From NCBI GenBank assembly GCA_027665725.1, contig JAQDDS010000002.1:1-64000 (forward strand): a DNA stretch of 64,000 bases, given 5' to 3'. Both the position numbers and the translations under genes were made by a program. The notes beneath the pieces are model-generated. The model had not been told where the DNA came from. It saw nothing but the letters and a program-made list of their open reading frames with translations, and did no database searches. The first letter of the stretch is position 1. Each line of letters starts with the position of its first letter. Positions 1 through 8,694 of the stretch are shown here, piece by piece. Source of the DNA: Streptococcaceae bacterium AF77-01CM03A (GTDB taxonomy: Bacteria; Bacillota; Bacilli; Lactobacillales; Streptococcaceae).

Positions 1-61
1 AAACGCGGCGGACTGTAAATCCGCTCCTTCGGGTTCGGGGGTTCGAATCCCTCCCCTTCCA
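1..61 (+). tRNA. tRNA-Tyr (GTA), 5' end cut by the window
   Basis: The anticodon loop reads actGTAaat, so this is tRNA-Tyr. The variable arm, T-arm (gggggttcgaatccc) and 3' acceptor strand are present; the 5' acceptor strand and D-arm lie left of the window. It is the first visible member of a five-tRNA cluster. Confidence 0.9.
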
Positions 62-67
62 TCTTAT

Positions 68-138
68 ACGGGCATAGTTTAAAGGTAGAACTAAGGTCTC
101 CAAAACCTTCAGTGTGGGTTCAATTCCTACTGCCCGTG
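68..138 (+). tRNA. tRNA-Trp (CCA)
   Basis: The acceptor stem acgggca/tgcccgt closes perfectly. The anticodon loop ctCCAaa gives Trp and the T-loop is ggttcaattcc. Discriminator base is G138. It lies 6 bases after tRNA-Tyr, in the same cluster. Confidence 0.93.
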
Positions 139-149
139 TTAAACATTAT

Positions 150-223
150 GGCGGGTGTGGTGAAGTGGTTAACACATCAGATTGTGGCTCTGACATTCGG
201 GGGTTCGATTCCCCTCACTCGCC
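150..223 (+). tRNA. tRNA-His (GTG)
   Basis: The acceptor stem gcgggtg (151-157) pairs with cactcgc (216-222), and the extra G at 150 faces C223, the G-1:C73 pair typical of tRNA-His. The anticodon loop is ttGTGgc. Confidence 0.93.
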
Positions 224-236
224 TACTTTATATTAT

Positions 237-308
237 TGGGGTATAGCCAAGCGGTAAGGCAAGGGACTTTGACTCCCTCATGCGTTGGTTCGAATCCAGC
301 TACCCCAG
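237..308 (+). tRNA. tRNA-Gln (TTG)
   Basis: The acceptor stem tggggta/taccccA closes perfectly. The anticodon loop ctTTGac gives Gln and the T-loop is ggttcgaatcc. Discriminator G308. Confidence 0.93.
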
Positions 309-317
309 TTACTATTT

Positions 318-401
318 GCCGGCGTGGCGGAATTGGCAGACGCGCTGGACTCAAAATCCAGTGTCCGCAAGGACGTGCCGGTTCGACCCCGGCCGCCGGT
401 A
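318..401 (+). tRNA. tRNA-Leu (CAA)
   Basis: This is a class II tRNA with a long variable arm (tgtccgcaaggacg). The anticodon loop ctCAAaa gives Leu. The acceptor stem gccggcg/cgccggt ends in a G-T wobble. It is the last tRNA of the cluster. Confidence 0.93.
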
Positions 402-412
402 TAGTAATAAAG

Positions 413-439
413 ACAAGGTTTTCGGACCTTGTTTTTTTA
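413..439 (+). terminator. terminator of the tRNA cluster
   Basis: Stem acaaggt/accttgt with a short ttttcgg-type loop, followed directly by seven T. It lies 11 bases after tRNA-Leu. Confidence 0.85.
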
Positions 440-603
440 TTTTTTCTTCTAATTTTTTCTCCAGGAGTTCCATAAAATTACTTAAAAATATTTTTTTGTT
501 AATTTTCTTGTAAAGATTAATGTTTAATATTCTAGTTTTTACTATATGTTTACTAAATCTTAATTTATTTCTTTATAAATTTAACTATAATAGGTCTATA
601 CCA

Positions 604-632
604 TTTACAAATTACACAGAAAGGTTTATAAT
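604..632 (+). promoter_or_regulatory. nagA promoter
   Basis: TTTACA (604-609), a 17-base spacer, then TATAAT (627-632). The rest of the AT-rich stretch 440-603 shows no gene or RNA that I can support. An 8-base inverted repeat (gtaattga 633-640 / tcaattac 661-668) lies just before the ribosome binding site. Confidence 0.7.
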
Positions 633-681
633 GTAATTGACATAATAAATATTAATTTAATCAATTACGGAGGTTATCATT

Positions 682-1833
682 ATGCCTAAATATATTAAAG
701 CTGATCAATTTTTCTATCCTCATGGAGTTCGTCGTGGCGGTTTTCTGGAACTAGTCGATGGTAAATTTGGTAAGCATGTAGAACAAGTGTCTGAGGACGC
801 TGAGATTATTGACTATAGTGGTTATAGTATTGCACCTGGTCTTGTTGATACGCATATTCATGGATTTGGTGGGGTTGATGTTATGGATAATAACATCGAA
901 GGTACTCTTCATACAATGAGTGAAGGTCTCTTAAGTACAGGGGTTACTAGCTTTTTACCAACAACTTTAACTTCATCATACGAACAATTACTCGCTGTTA
1001 CTGAAAATATTGGTGCCCGCTACAAAGAAGCAACTGGGGCTAAGATTCGTGGTATTTATTTTGAAGGTCCTTACTTTACTGAAAAATATAAGGGAGCTCA
1101 AAACCCTGCTTATATGAAAGATCCTAGAATGGACGAATTTCGTGCTTGGCAGAAAGCTGCTAATGGTCTTCTTAATAAGATTGCACTTGCTCCAGAACGT
1201 GAAGGTGTAGAAGACTTTGTTCGTACTATTACTGGAGAAGGTGTAACGGTTGCTCTTGGTCACTCTAATGCAACATTTGAGGAAGCTAAAAAAGCTGTTG
1301 ATGCTGGTGCAAGTGTATGGGTTCATGCTTATAATGGTATGCGTGGGTTAACTCACCGTGAGCTTGGTATGGTTGGTGCTATGTATGAATTGCCACATAC
1401 TTATGCTGAATTGATATGCGATGGGCATCACGTTGATCCTAAGGCTTGTGATATCCTACTTAAACAAAAAGGTACTGAAAATATTGCTCTTATTACTGAC
1501 TGTATGACAGCGGGTGGTTTACAAGATGGTGACTACATGCTGGGAGAATTCCCAGTTGTGGTTGCAAATGGTACTGCACGCCTCAAATCTACTGGGAACT
1601 TGGCAGGTTCTATTCTCAAACTTAAAGATGGTTTGAAAAATGTTGTTGAATGGGGCATTGCAAATCCTCATGAAGCAGTTATGATGGCCAGTCTCAACCC
1701 AGCAAAATCAGTTCATATTGATGATGTTTGCGGACAAATCCGTGAAGGCTACGATGCTGACTTTATCGTTCTTGATAAGGATTTGGAATTGGTAGCAACT
1801 TACCTTGATGGTGAAAAACGTTATCAAGCATAA
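682..1833 (+). CDS. nagA: N-acetylglucosamine-6-phosphate deacetylase NagA
   Basis: Cytoplasmic metalloenzyme that removes acetate from GlcNAc-6-phosphate to give glucosamine-6-phosphate, feeding host or wall amino sugar into glycolysis and wall synthesis. The 383-aa protein has the family's metal site: HIH at residues 58-60, Glu128 in FEGPYF, His194 in LGHSN, His215 in VHAYNGM, and the catalytic Asp273 in ITDCMTAGG. The start is set by a strong GGAGG at 669-673. The gene is monocistronic: promoter at 604-632, terminator at 1841. Length and motifs are normal, and nagA upstream of an alcohol dehydrogenase and the comG genes is a familiar mitis-group order. Confidence 0.95.
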   Translation: MPKYIKADQFFYPHGVRRGGFLELVDGKFGKHVEQVSEDAEIIDYSGYSIAPGLVDTHIHGFGGVDVMDNNIEGTLHTMSEGLLSTGVTSFLPTTLTSSYEQLLAVTENIGARYKEATGAKIRGIYFEGPYFTEKYKGAQNPAYMKDPRMDEFRAWQKAANGLLNKIALAPEREGVEDFVRTITGEGVTVALGHSNATFEEAKKAVDAGASVWVHAYNGMRGLTHRELGMVGAMYELPHTYAELICDGHHVDPKACDILLKQKGTENIALITDCMTAGGLQDGDYMLGEFPVVVANGTARLKSTGNLAGSILKLKDGLKNVVEWGIANPHEAVMMASLNPAKSVHIDDVCGQIREGYDADFIVLDKDLELVATYLDGEKRYQA

Positions 1834-1840
1834 TCTCTAA

Positions 1841-1871
1841 AGTAGAAACTAATTTAGTTTCTACTTTTTTT
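1841..1871 (+). terminator. nagA terminator
   Basis: Perfect 10-bp stem agtagaaact/agtttctact with a 5-base loop, followed by a run of T. Confidence 0.85.
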
Positions 1872-1902
1872 AATTGAATTTGTTAATTTCTTCACATACT
1901 AC

Positions 1903-1931
1903 TTGATTTTATTCATGAAAAGGCTTACAAT
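1903..1931 (+). promoter_or_regulatory. alcohol dehydrogenase promoter with near-cre site
   Basis: TTGATT (1903-1908), a 17-base spacer and TACAAT (1926-1931). The spacer contains tgaaaaggcttaca (1916-1929), one base away from the CcpA cre consensus TGNAANCGNNNNCA. Catabolite control of the gene is possible but only inferred. Confidence 0.55.
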
Positions 1932-1973
1932 TATGATGTAAACAATACAAATAAAAAAACGGAGGTAAGCTTT

Positions 1974-3032
1974 ATGAAAGCCTATACTTATGTTAAACCA
2001 GGACTTGCTTCGTTTGTTGATGTTGACAAACCAGTTATTCGCAAGCCAACAGACGCTATTGTGCGTATTGTAAAAACTACTATTTGTGGAACAGATCTTC
2101 ATATTATCAAAGGAGATGTCCCTGCATGTAAGAGTGGAACTATCCTTGGCCATGAAGGAATCGGGATTGTAGAGGAAGTTGGAGCAGGAGTATCAAATTT
2201 CAAAAAAGGCGATAAGGTTTTGATCTCTTGTGTTTGTGCCTGTGGTAAATGCTACTACTGTAAGAAGGGAATCTATGCCCACTGTGAAGACGAAGGCGGT
2301 TGGATTTTTGGACATTTGATCGACGGTATGCAAGCAGAATATCTTCGTGTTCCTCATGCTGATAATACTCTCTATCACACTCCAGCTGACTTGTCTGATG
2401 AAGCTTTAGTTATGTTATCTGATATCCTACCAACTGGTTATGAAATTGGTGTCTTAAAAGGGAAAGTGGAGCCTGGATGTAGTGTAGCTATCGTTGGTTC
2501 AGGACCAGTCGGATTGGCAGCTCTTTTGACGGCACAATTCTATTCACCAGCTAAATTGATTATGGTGGACCTAGACGATAATCGTTTGGAAACAGCCTTA
2601 TCATTCGGTGCGACTCATAAGATCAATTCTTCAGATCCTGAAAAAGCAATTAAGGAAATTTATGATTTGACTGATGGACGCGGTGTGGATGTCGCTATTG
2701 AAGCTGTCGGTATTCCTGCAACATTTGATCTCTGTCAGAAGATTATTGGAGTTGATGGAACAGTCGCTAACTGTGGTGTGCATGGTAAGCCAGTTCAGTT
2801 TGATTTGGATACTCTTTGGATTCGTAACATTAACGTAACTACCGGTTTGGTTTCTACCAACACAACTCCTCAGCTTTTAAAAGCTTTAGAAAGCCATAAA
2901 ATTGAACCAGAAAAATTGGTAACTCATTACTTCAAACTAAGTGAAATTGAAAAGGCCTATGAAGTATTTGGTAAGGCTGCAGATCATCATGCGATTAAGG
3001 TTATCATTGAAAACGATATTTCAGAAGCTTAA
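1974..3032 (+). CDS. zinc-dependent alcohol dehydrogenase (MDR family)
   Basis: Medium-chain NAD(P)-dependent alcohol dehydrogenase of 352 aa. Catalytic zinc ligands are visible as Cys38 (TTICGTD) and His60-Glu61 (GHE). Four structural-zinc cysteines follow at 90, 93, 96 and 104. A Rossmann motif GSGPVG sits at 175-180. The protein resembles secondary-alcohol or butanediol-type dehydrogenases, but its substrate cannot be read from the sequence. It has a GGAGG ribosome site, its own promoter and a strong terminator. Family assignment is secure; physiological role is not. Confidence 0.85.
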   Translation: MKAYTYVKPGLASFVDVDKPVIRKPTDAIVRIVKTTICGTDLHIIKGDVPACKSGTILGHEGIGIVEEVGAGVSNFKKGDKVLISCVCACGKCYYCKKGIYAHCEDEGGWIFGHLIDGMQAEYLRVPHADNTLYHTPADLSDEALVMLSDILPTGYEIGVLKGKVEPGCSVAIVGSGPVGLAALLTAQFYSPAKLIMVDLDDNRLETALSFGATHKINSSDPEKAIKEIYDLTDGRGVDVAIEAVGIPATFDLCQKIIGVDGTVANCGVHGKPVQFDLDTLWIRNINVTTGLVSTNTTPQLLKALESHKIEPEKLVTHYFKLSEIEKAYEVFGKAADHHAIKVIIENDISEA

Positions 3033-3042
3033 TCGAATTTTG

Positions 3043-3078
3043 AATCCAGTTATTCTTTTTAGAATAGCTGGATTTTTT
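3043..3078 (+). terminator. alcohol dehydrogenase terminator
   Basis: A 14-base stem aatccagttattct/agaatagctggatt (one T-G wobble) with a TTTT loop, followed by T's. Confidence 0.85.
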
Positions 3079-3168
3079 GAAAATATGAGATAATTCGTGA
3101 AAGCAAGCAAATTTCTTTCATTGTTCTTAAAATTTCGCTATAATATACGATACAAAGGAAATGAAACT

Positions 3169-3546
3169 ATGTATCGAGTTATAGAAATGTACGGGGATTT
3201 TGAACCATGGTGGTTCATAGAAGGTTGGGAAGAAGACGTCATTAGTAGTAAGAAATTCGAAAATTACTATGACGCTTTGAAGTATTATAAATCTTGCTGG
3301 TTTGAACTGGAAAAGAAAATTCCACTATATAAAAGTCGAGGAGACTTAATGACTATATTTTGGAACCCAGAGGATAAGCGTTGGTGTGAGGAATGTGATG
3401 AATTTCTGCAGCAATATCATTCCTTGGCTTTACTGGAAGATGGTCAAGTTATACCAGATGAAAAATTCAGACCGGGTTATGAAAAACAAACTGGTTTAGA
3501 AATCCACCGAACGTGTCGTATCAAAAAAGATGGAACAACTTTTTAA
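3169..3546 (+). CDS. DUF1033 family protein
   Basis: Small acidic, tryptophan-rich cytoplasmic protein of 125 aa beginning MYRVIEMYGDFEPWWF. It matches my memory of the DUF1033 family found just before the competence pilus operon in streptococci; no function is established. The ATG at 3169 was chosen over an in-frame upstream start at 3097 because a TATAAT at 3139-3144 would leave the upstream start untranscribed and AAAGGAAA lies just before 3169. It is separated from comGA by a terminator, so it is probably not part of the competence operon. Confidence 0.75.
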   Translation: MYRVIEMYGDFEPWWFIEGWEEDVISSKKFENYYDALKYYKSCWFELEKKIPLYKSRGDLMTIFWNPEDKRWCEECDEFLQQYHSLALLEDGQVIPDEKFRPGYEKQTGLEIHRTCRIKKDGTTF

Positions 3547-3564
3547 TAAAGTTGTTCTTTTTTT
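3533..3564 (+). terminator. terminator between the DUF1033 gene and comGA
   Basis: Stem gaacaacttt/aaagttgttc followed by seven T. It overlaps the stop codon of the DUF1033 gene and isolates the comG operon from upstream transcription. Confidence 0.85.
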
Positions 3565-3572
3565 GTATTTTC

Positions 3573-3580
3573 TTCGAATA
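3573..3580 (+). promoter_or_regulatory. SigX (ComX) cin-box upstream of comGA
   Basis: TTCGAATA differs by one base from the streptococcal late-competence box TACGAATA. It follows a T-rich stretch and lies 18 bases before the comGA start, with no good sigma-A promoter nearby. This is the expected position for SigX-directed transcription of the pilus operon during competence. Confidence 0.75.
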
Positions 3581-3598
3581 ATAAACTGAGGAGGGAAT

Positions 3599-4540
3599 AT
3601 GGTACAAGCACTTGCACAAGAATTGATTAGTCTCGCAAAAAAGGATGGAGCTCAGGATATCTATTTTATTCCCAAGGATAAGGTTTATGAGTTGCATATG
3701 CGAATAGGAGATGAAAGGCGTTTGATTAATAGCTATGACTTTGAAAAGTTGGGAGCAGTTATTAGTCATTTTAAATTTATTGCGGGGATGAATGTTGGAG
3801 AAAAGCGTCGTAGTCAGCTTGGGTCCTGTGATTATCAGCATGATGGCAAGGTTACTTCACTACGCTTATCGACGGTAGGAGATTATCGTGGTCATGAGAG
3901 TTTAGTTATTCGCCTTTTGCACGATGAAGAAAAAGACTTGCGCTTCTGGTTTCAAGACCTTAAGGAACTGGAAAAGGGCTTTAGGCAACGCGGTCTTTAT
4001 CTTTTTGCAGGACCTGTAGGAAGTGGTAAAACTACCTTAATGCATGAATTAGCTAAGTCGTTGTTTAAGGGACAACAAGTCATGTCCATTGAGGACCCAG
4101 TCGAGATTAAGCAAGAAGAGATGCTGCAATTACAACTCAATGAAGCTATTGGACTGAGCTATGAAAACTTGATAAAACTTTCTTTGCGACACCGCCCAGA
4201 TCTTTTAATCATTGGAGAAATCCGGGATAGCGAAACAGCCCGTGCTGTTGTAAGAGCTAGCTTAACGGGAGCTACAGTGTTCTCGACCATTCATGCAAAG
4301 AGTATTCGTGGGGTCTATGAGCGTCTTTTAGAACTTGGTGTCAGTGAAGATGAACTCGCAGTTGTTTTACAAGGTGTTTGCTACCAGAGACTAATCGGGG
4401 GAGGAGGAATTATTGATTTTGCAAACCAAAATTATTCAGAACACCAGGCAGAAAAGTGGAATGAGCACATTGATCAGCTTCTTAAAGATGGACATATCAC
4501 TGCCCTTCAAGCTGAAACGGAGAAAATTAGCTACCAGTAA
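3599..4540 (+). CDS. comGA: competence pilus assembly ATPase ComGA
   Basis: Traffic ATPase that powers assembly of the type IV-like competence pilus used for DNA uptake; it works on the inner face of the membrane. The 313-aa protein has Walker A GPVGSGKTT at 138-146 and an atypical Walker B region DLLIIGEIRD at 201-210, typical of GspE/PilB secretion ATPases. GAGGAGG precedes the ATG. First gene of a seven-gene, tightly overlapping operon (comGA-GG) under the SigX box at 3573. Its 3' end overlaps comGB by 53 bases. Length agrees with pneumococcal CglA. Confidence 0.95.
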   Translation: MVQALAQELISLAKKDGAQDIYFIPKDKVYELHMRIGDERRLINSYDFEKLGAVISHFKFIAGMNVGEKRRSQLGSCDYQHDGKVTSLRLSTVGDYRGHESLVIRLLHDEEKDLRFWFQDLKELEKGFRQRGLYLFAGPVGSGKTTLMHELAKSLFKGQQVMSIEDPVEIKQEEMLQLQLNEAIGLSYENLIKLSLRHRPDLLIIGEIRDSETARAVVRASLTGATVFSTIHAKSIRGVYERLLELGVSEDELAVVLQGVCYQRLIGGGGIIDFANQNYSEHQAEKWNEHIDQLLKDGHITALQAETEKISYQ

Positions 4541-5504
4541 GCAGAAGAAAATTATCACTCTCTTTAACAATTTGTTTTCTAGTGGTTTTCACTTGGTAGA
4601 AATCATTTCCTTTCTTGATAGAAGTCTTTTGTTGGAGAAGGAATATGTTTCACAGATGCGCCTAGGACTATCGAAAGGAAAATCTTTCTCGGAAATGATG
4701 GGGAATTTAGGTTTTTCGAGTGCGATTGTCACTCAACTTTCATTGGCTGAAGTTCATGGAAATCTCCATTTGAGTTTGGGGAAAATTGAAGAATATTTGG
4801 ATAATCTTGCTAAGGTCAAGAAGAAGTTAATTGAAGTTGCGACCTACCCACTTATTTTGCTAGCTTTCTTACTGCTCATAATGTTGGGTTTGCGAAATTA
4901 TCTCTTGCCCCAACTGGATAGTAGTAACATAGCTACCTTAGTGATTAGTAACCTGCCACAGATTTTTCTTGGGCTTACTCTGGCACTAAGTTTTGCATCT
5001 TTAACAGGGCTGATTTTCTACAGGAAATCTAAGAAGATACAAGTCTTTTCTTTTCTAGCTAGAATCCCCTTTTTAGGTGTGTTTGTTCAGTATTATCTAA
5101 CTGCTTATTATGCTCGGGAATGGGGAAATATGATTGGACAAGGTTTAGAGTTGGCACAGATTTTCCAGATGATGCAGGAGCAAGGGAATCCTCTTTTTAA
5201 GGAAATTGGATACGATTTAGATCAATCTTTGCAAAATGGGCATGAATTTTCTAAGGTTGTTCAGACCTATCCCTTCTTTAGAAAGGAGTTGGGATTAATC
5301 ATTGAATATGGAGAGGTTAAATCCAAGTTGGGAAGTGAATTGGAAATATATGCGGAAAAAACCTGGGAATCCTTCTTTACCCGAGTCAATCGGACCATGA
5401 ACCTTATTCAACCACTGGTCTTTATTTTTGTAGCCCTGCTAATTGTTTTATTGTACGCAGCCATGTTACTGCCAATGTATCAAAATATGGAGGTAAATTT
5501 TTAG
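4488..5504 (+). CDS. comGB: competence pilus membrane platform protein ComGB
   Basis: Polytopic GspF/PilC-type membrane protein that anchors the pilus ATPase and pseudopilins. Three membrane spans are visible: about residues 125-145, 155-180 and near the C-terminus (LVFIFVALLIVLLYAAMLL). I chose ATG 4488 (MDISLPFKLKRR; 338 aa), as in pneumococcal CglB from memory. An in-frame ATG at 4413 would add 25 residues that lie wholly within comGA. Translation is probably coupled to comGA. The stop abuts comGC directly. Confidence 0.9.
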   Translation: MDISLPFKLKRRKLATSKQKKIITLFNNLFSSGFHLVEIISFLDRSLLLEKEYVSQMRLGLSKGKSFSEMMGNLGFSSAIVTQLSLAEVHGNLHLSLGKIEEYLDNLAKVKKKLIEVATYPLILLAFLLLIMLGLRNYLLPQLDSSNIATLVISNLPQIFLGLTLALSFASLTGLIFYRKSKKIQVFSFLARIPFLGVFVQYYLTAYYAREWGNMIGQGLELAQIFQMMQEQGNPLFKEIGYDLDQSLQNGHEFSKVVQTYPFFRKELGLIIEYGEVKSKLGSELEIYAEKTWESFFTRVNRTMNLIQPLVFIFVALLIVLLYAAMLLPMYQNMEVNF

Positions 5505-5828
5505 ATGAAAAAAATGATGATGAAATTAAAAAAAGCTACGGTAAAAGGGTTCACTCTGGTAGAAATGTTAATTGTACTTTTAATTATTAGTGTTTTGCTC
5601 TTGCTTTTTGTGCCAAACTTAACTAAGCAAAAGGATGCAGTCAATGACAAGGGGAAAGCTGCAGTAGTCAAGGTGGTAGAAAGCCAAGCAGAACTGTATA
5701 GTCTGGATAAAAATGAAGATGCCAGTCTAAGCAAATTACAGGCAGACGGACGTATCACTGCTGAGCAAGCAAAGGCCTACAAAGAATACCATGCAAAACA
5801 GAACACAAGTCAAACAGTTGCGGATTAA
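5505..5828 (+). CDS. comGC: major competence pilin ComGC
   Basis: Major pseudopilin of the transformation pilus, 107 aa. The class III prepilin signal is clear: a basic leader, then cleavage expected between Gly15 and Phe16 in KGFTLVE, with Glu20 at the +5 position of the mature chain and a following hydrophobic helix (MLIVLLIISVLLLLFV). The prepilin peptidase is not in the window. The gene starts immediately after the comGB stop and overlaps comGD by 38 bases. Confidence 0.93.
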   Translation: MKKMMMKLKKATVKGFTLVEMLIVLLIISVLLLLFVPNLTKQKDAVNDKGKAAVVKVVESQAELYSLDKNEDASLSKLQADGRITAEQAKAYKEYHAKQNTSQTVAD

Positions 5829-6225
5829 GGCATTTACCATGCTTGAGAGTCTATTGGTCTTAGGAATAGTCAGTCTGTTAGCCTTGGGCTTGTCGAGTTC
5901 AGTTCAGTCAACTTTTGCGGCTGTAGAAGAGCAGATTTTCTTTATGGAGTTTGAGGAACTTTATCGAGAAACCCAGAAGCGAAGTCTGGCTAGTCAGCAA
6001 AAGATCAACTTAATGTTAGAAGAGAGAAGTATTGGAAATGGCTATCAGAAATTAGCCATCCCTAAAGGAATTCAACTGCAGTCTAATCAGTCAATTACAT
6101 TTGATAAGGCTGGAGGGAATTCGTCTCTAGCTAACGTGAGATTTCAAACAAGGAAAGAAGTGGTTCGCTACCAACTGTATCTAGGAAATGGAAAGATTAA
6201 ACGTATTCAAGAAGCAAAAAATTAA
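5791..6225 (+). CDS. comGD: competence minor pseudopilin ComGD
   Basis: Minor pseudopilin of the DNA-uptake pilus, 144 aa. The prepilin motif is KAFTMLES, with cleavage expected between Ala14 and Phe15 and Glu at +5, followed by a hydrophobic helix (LLVLGIVSLLALGLSSS). The start at 5791 lies inside comGC, suggesting translational coupling. A slightly later start cannot be excluded. The body is extracellular and variable. Confidence 0.9.
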   Translation: MQNRTQVKQLRIKAFTMLESLLVLGIVSLLALGLSSSVQSTFAAVEEQIFFMEFEELYRETQKRSLASQQKINLMLEERSIGNGYQKLAIPKGIQLQSNQSITFDKAGGNSSLANVRFQTRKEVVRYQLYLGNGKIKRIQEAKN

Positions 6226-6490
6226 GGCGGTTATTTTACTGGAGGCAGTGATTTCACTAGCTATTTTTGCCAGTATAGCAACGCTCTTACTGGGACAAAT
6301 TCAAGAAAGTAGAAAAAGAGAAGTAGAACTTCTAAAACAGGAAGAAGTTTTGCGAGTGGCTCGGATGGCTTTGCAGACCGGACAAAAGGAGTTGACTGTC
6401 AATGGCCTTACGGTTCATGTTGTCTCGAATGAGCGAGGTTTGGAGGTATACCATGGAAGGGAGAAATTACTGGCGATTCAAGATAAGTAG
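6188..6490 (+). CDS. comGE: competence minor pseudopilin ComGE
   Basis: Small pseudopilin-like protein, 100 aa. After a basic N-terminus (KKQKIKA) comes [20 protein letters not shown], a prepilin-like helix with Glu at +5. It overlaps comGD by 38 bases and comGF by 38 bases, so the genes are likely translationally coupled. Identity rests on position in the operon and the N-terminal motif. Confidence 0.88.
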   Translation: MERLNVFKKQKIKAVILLEAVISLAIFASIATLLLGQIQESRKREVELLKQEEVLRVARMALQTGQKELTVNGLTVHVVSNERGLEVYHGREKLLAIQDK

Positions 6491-6914
6491 AGTCAGAGCT
6501 TTTACACTTTTAGAATCTTTGGTTGCTCTTATTGTGATTAGTGGGAGTTTGCTTCTTTTTCAATCTATGAGTCAACTCTTGGTTTCAGAGGTTCGCTACC
6601 AGCAGAGAAGTGAGCAAAAAGAATGGCTCTTATTTGTAGATCAGCTGGAAGCAGAGTTGAATCGAGGCCAATTTGAAAAAGTGGAGAATGATAGGCTTTA
6701 CCTCAAACAGGAAGGAAAATCTATCTCTATGGGGAAATCAAGATCAAATGATTTCCGGAAAACAGATGCTAGTGGACGTGGCTATCAACCCATGGTCTAC
6801 GGTCTGAAATCAGCTCATATTTACCAAAACGGGCAAAATGTTCATTTTAATTTTCAGTTTGAAAAGGGACTAGAGAGGGAATTTATCTATCGTGTTGAAA
6901 AAGAAAAAAGTTAG
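6453..6914 (+). CDS. comGF: competence minor pseudopilin ComGF
   Basis: Minor pseudopilin, 153 aa, with prepilin motif RAFTLLES and hydrophobic helix [17 protein letters not shown] 6453 was chosen because GGAGG lies at 6442-6446, six bases upstream; an in-frame ATG at 6402 has no such site. The soluble part is rich in charged and Gln residues. It overlaps comGE upstream and comGG downstream. Confidence 0.9.
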   Translation: MEGRNYWRFKISRVRAFTLLESLVALIVISGSLLLFQSMSQLLVSEVRYQQRSEQKEWLLFVDQLEAELNRGQFEKVENDRLYLKQEGKSISMGKSRSNDFRKTDASGRGYQPMVYGLKSAHIYQNGQNVHFNFQFEKGLEREFIYRVEKEKS

Positions 6915-7329
6915 GGCTGGAGTTCTCCTTTACGCTATTACTATTGCTGGAATTTTTAGTCTTTTGTTGCAGTTTTATCTAAATCGGCAAGTAGCACATT
7001 ATCAGGATTATGCCTTAAATAAAGAAAAACTTCTTGCATTTGCAATGGCTAAGAGGACCTATGAAAAAGCTAATTCTGAAAGTGGTCAGCAGTCATTTGA
7101 TCTAGGAAAAGCAAGTTATCGTAGTGACGAAAAGGGATTTACAACGATTGTCGATACTGGAAAACATCAATTTGAATTTCGTTTTCCACCTTTGAAAAAG
7201 GCAGAAAAGACGGTGGATAAAAAGGAATCAGAACAAAAAGAAAAAACAGAAAAAATAGACCAAGATTCAAAGGAAAGTAAGATCAACCCAAAATTAAAAC
7301 AAACGGTAAAATTAGAAGAGACACCTTAG
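6892..7329 (+). CDS. comGG: competence pilus protein ComGG
   Basis: Last gene of the pilus operon, 145 aa, GTG start inside comGF. A short basic leader (LKKKKVRAG) is followed by a membrane segment ([20 protein letters not shown]), then a soluble domain. The last 40 residues are an unusually Lys/Glu-rich tail, probably disordered. The N-terminal half resembles pneumococcal CglG; the charged tail is the most divergent part. Unlike the pneumococcal order I remember, no methyltransferase gene or ackA follows; an MFS permease does. Confidence 0.88.
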   Translation: MLKKKKVRAGVLLYAITIAGIFSLLLQFYLNRQVAHYQDYALNKEKLLAFAMAKRTYEKANSESGQQSFDLGKASYRSDEKGFTTIVDTGKHQFEFRFPPLKKAEKTVDKKESEQKEKTEKIDQDSKESKINPKLKQTVKLEETP

Positions 7330-7403
7330 TTTATCAGACTAGCTTCCAATTGTGAGAAAAGTGTGGTAAGATAATGGCAAGACTCTTGTGAGGAGAGATA
7401 GTC

Positions 7404-8591
7404 ATGTCTAAATCTTTTCAAACCTTACTTTTTTCTCAATCAATCGCTAATGTAGCCGATATCTTTTTGCGTGTTATTTTAATTGCAAATGTCTTTGTAT
7501 TATCAGGCTCTGTCATGGCAACAACAATGGTGCCCATTTTGATTGGTTTATCAGGCTTTGTAGCTAGTTTTTTAGTACCGCTAGTGACTAGAAACTGGTC
7601 GCTGAATAGAATTATTTTTTATACTCAAGCAGGGAAGACGCTTCTTTTGATGTGTTTGACAATTTTTCTCGTTCTGATGACAACTGTATCGGTGACTTTG
7701 CTTTACCTATTCGTAGTAGGAATTTCTATCTTAGATGGTTTTGCTAGTCCGGTTTCTCACGCTATTTTGCCTTTTTATACGAAAGATCTTGGAAAGGCTA
7801 ATGCAGCCTTATCAGTCAGTAGTGAAAGTATTCAACTACTTGGTTGGGGGCTAGGAGGTTTGCTATTTGCAAGCCTAGGTTTTATACCTAGTTTACTGAT
7901 TACTCTAGTTCTATTTCTCTTAGCAACTGTATGGACTAGCCGATTGCCAGAAGTTCAGATAGAAAAGATTGAAGCAGAAACAAATGGTGAAACACTGTTT
8001 AGGGGATGGAAACTGCTTTGGAAAAAGGGGAGAGTTCGCTTTTTATTAGGAACAAATCTGTTAGAAATTTTGGCAAATAGTATCTGGATTTCGTCTATTT
8101 TACTTGTTTTTGTGACAAGTGTATTAGGAGAGACAGAGGTCTTTTGGGGTTATACGAATACGGCGTATTCCATTGGAGTGTTGCTTGGTGGAGGCTTGAT
8201 CTTACGGATATCAGATTGTTTAGTGCGCAAGAAATGGCAGAGTATCAGTTATCCTCTGTTGTTGATGGCGTGTGTGACCATGGCTGTTCTACAATTTCCT
8301 ATTCCATCACTCTTTTTAATAGCTAATATTTTGATTGGATTTTTATCACAGTTTAAGGAGATTACAGAAAGTGTTCTCTTACAAGAATCAGTTGTAGAGA
8401 GTGATTTAGTGTATGTCTACTCTGTTTTTGAAGTAGTATCAACCTTAGCTTTTACCCTTTTTACTTACGGGATGAGCTGGGCTGTAGAAAGGTTTGGGAT
8501 AACATTTGTCTTTATGTTTTCTGCAGTTAGTCTTTTACTGGAAGCTCTGTTTGTAATCGGAATGCGCAATCGATATTTTCAAGCCGACTGA
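7404..8591 (+). CDS. MFS-type efflux permease
   Basis: Integral membrane protein of 395 aa with about twelve hydrophobic segments, resembling the macrolide-efflux-like branch of the major facilitator superfamily. No substrate can be read from the sequence. The start has GAGGAGA upstream (gtgaggagagatagtcATG). It lies 74 bases after comGG without a clear terminator between them, so some competence-dependent read-through is possible. A hairpin terminator follows. Confidence 0.8.
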   Translation: MSKSFQTLLFSQSIANVADIFLRVILIANVFVLSGSVMATTMVPILIGLSGFVASFLVPLVTRNWSLNRIIFYTQAGKTLLLMCLTIFLVLMTTVSVTLLYLFVVGISILDGFASPVSHAILPFYTKDLGKANAALSVSSESIQLLGWGLGGLLFASLGFIPSLLITLVLFLLATVWTSRLPEVQIEKIEAETNGETLFRGWKLLWKKGRVRFLLGTNLLEILANSIWISSILLVFVTSVLGETEVFWGYTNTAYSIGVLLGGGLILRISDCLVRKKWQSISYPLLLMACVTMAVLQFPIPSLFLIANILIGFLSQFKEITESVLLQESVVESDLVYVYSVFEVVSTLAFTLFTYGMSWAVERFGITFVFMFSAVSLLLEALFVIGMRNRYFQAD

Positions 8592-8604
8592 TATCGGCTT
8601 TTTG
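8581..8604 (+). terminator. terminator of the MFS permease gene
   Basis: Stem aagccga/tcggctt with a 6-base loop, followed by T's. It overlaps the stop codon. Confidence 0.75.
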
Positions 8605-8694
8605 AATATTTATTTTTCTCTAGAACATACAGAAAACCATTAAGGGCTCTAGGAAGTTTTAACTGGGTTGAGTTGGAAATTTCGTCAAAAATCA

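Noticed and set aside
236..513. ORFs of 77-79 aa across the tRNA cluster
   Set aside because: They are readings through tRNA-Gln and tRNA-Leu and have no ribosome site.
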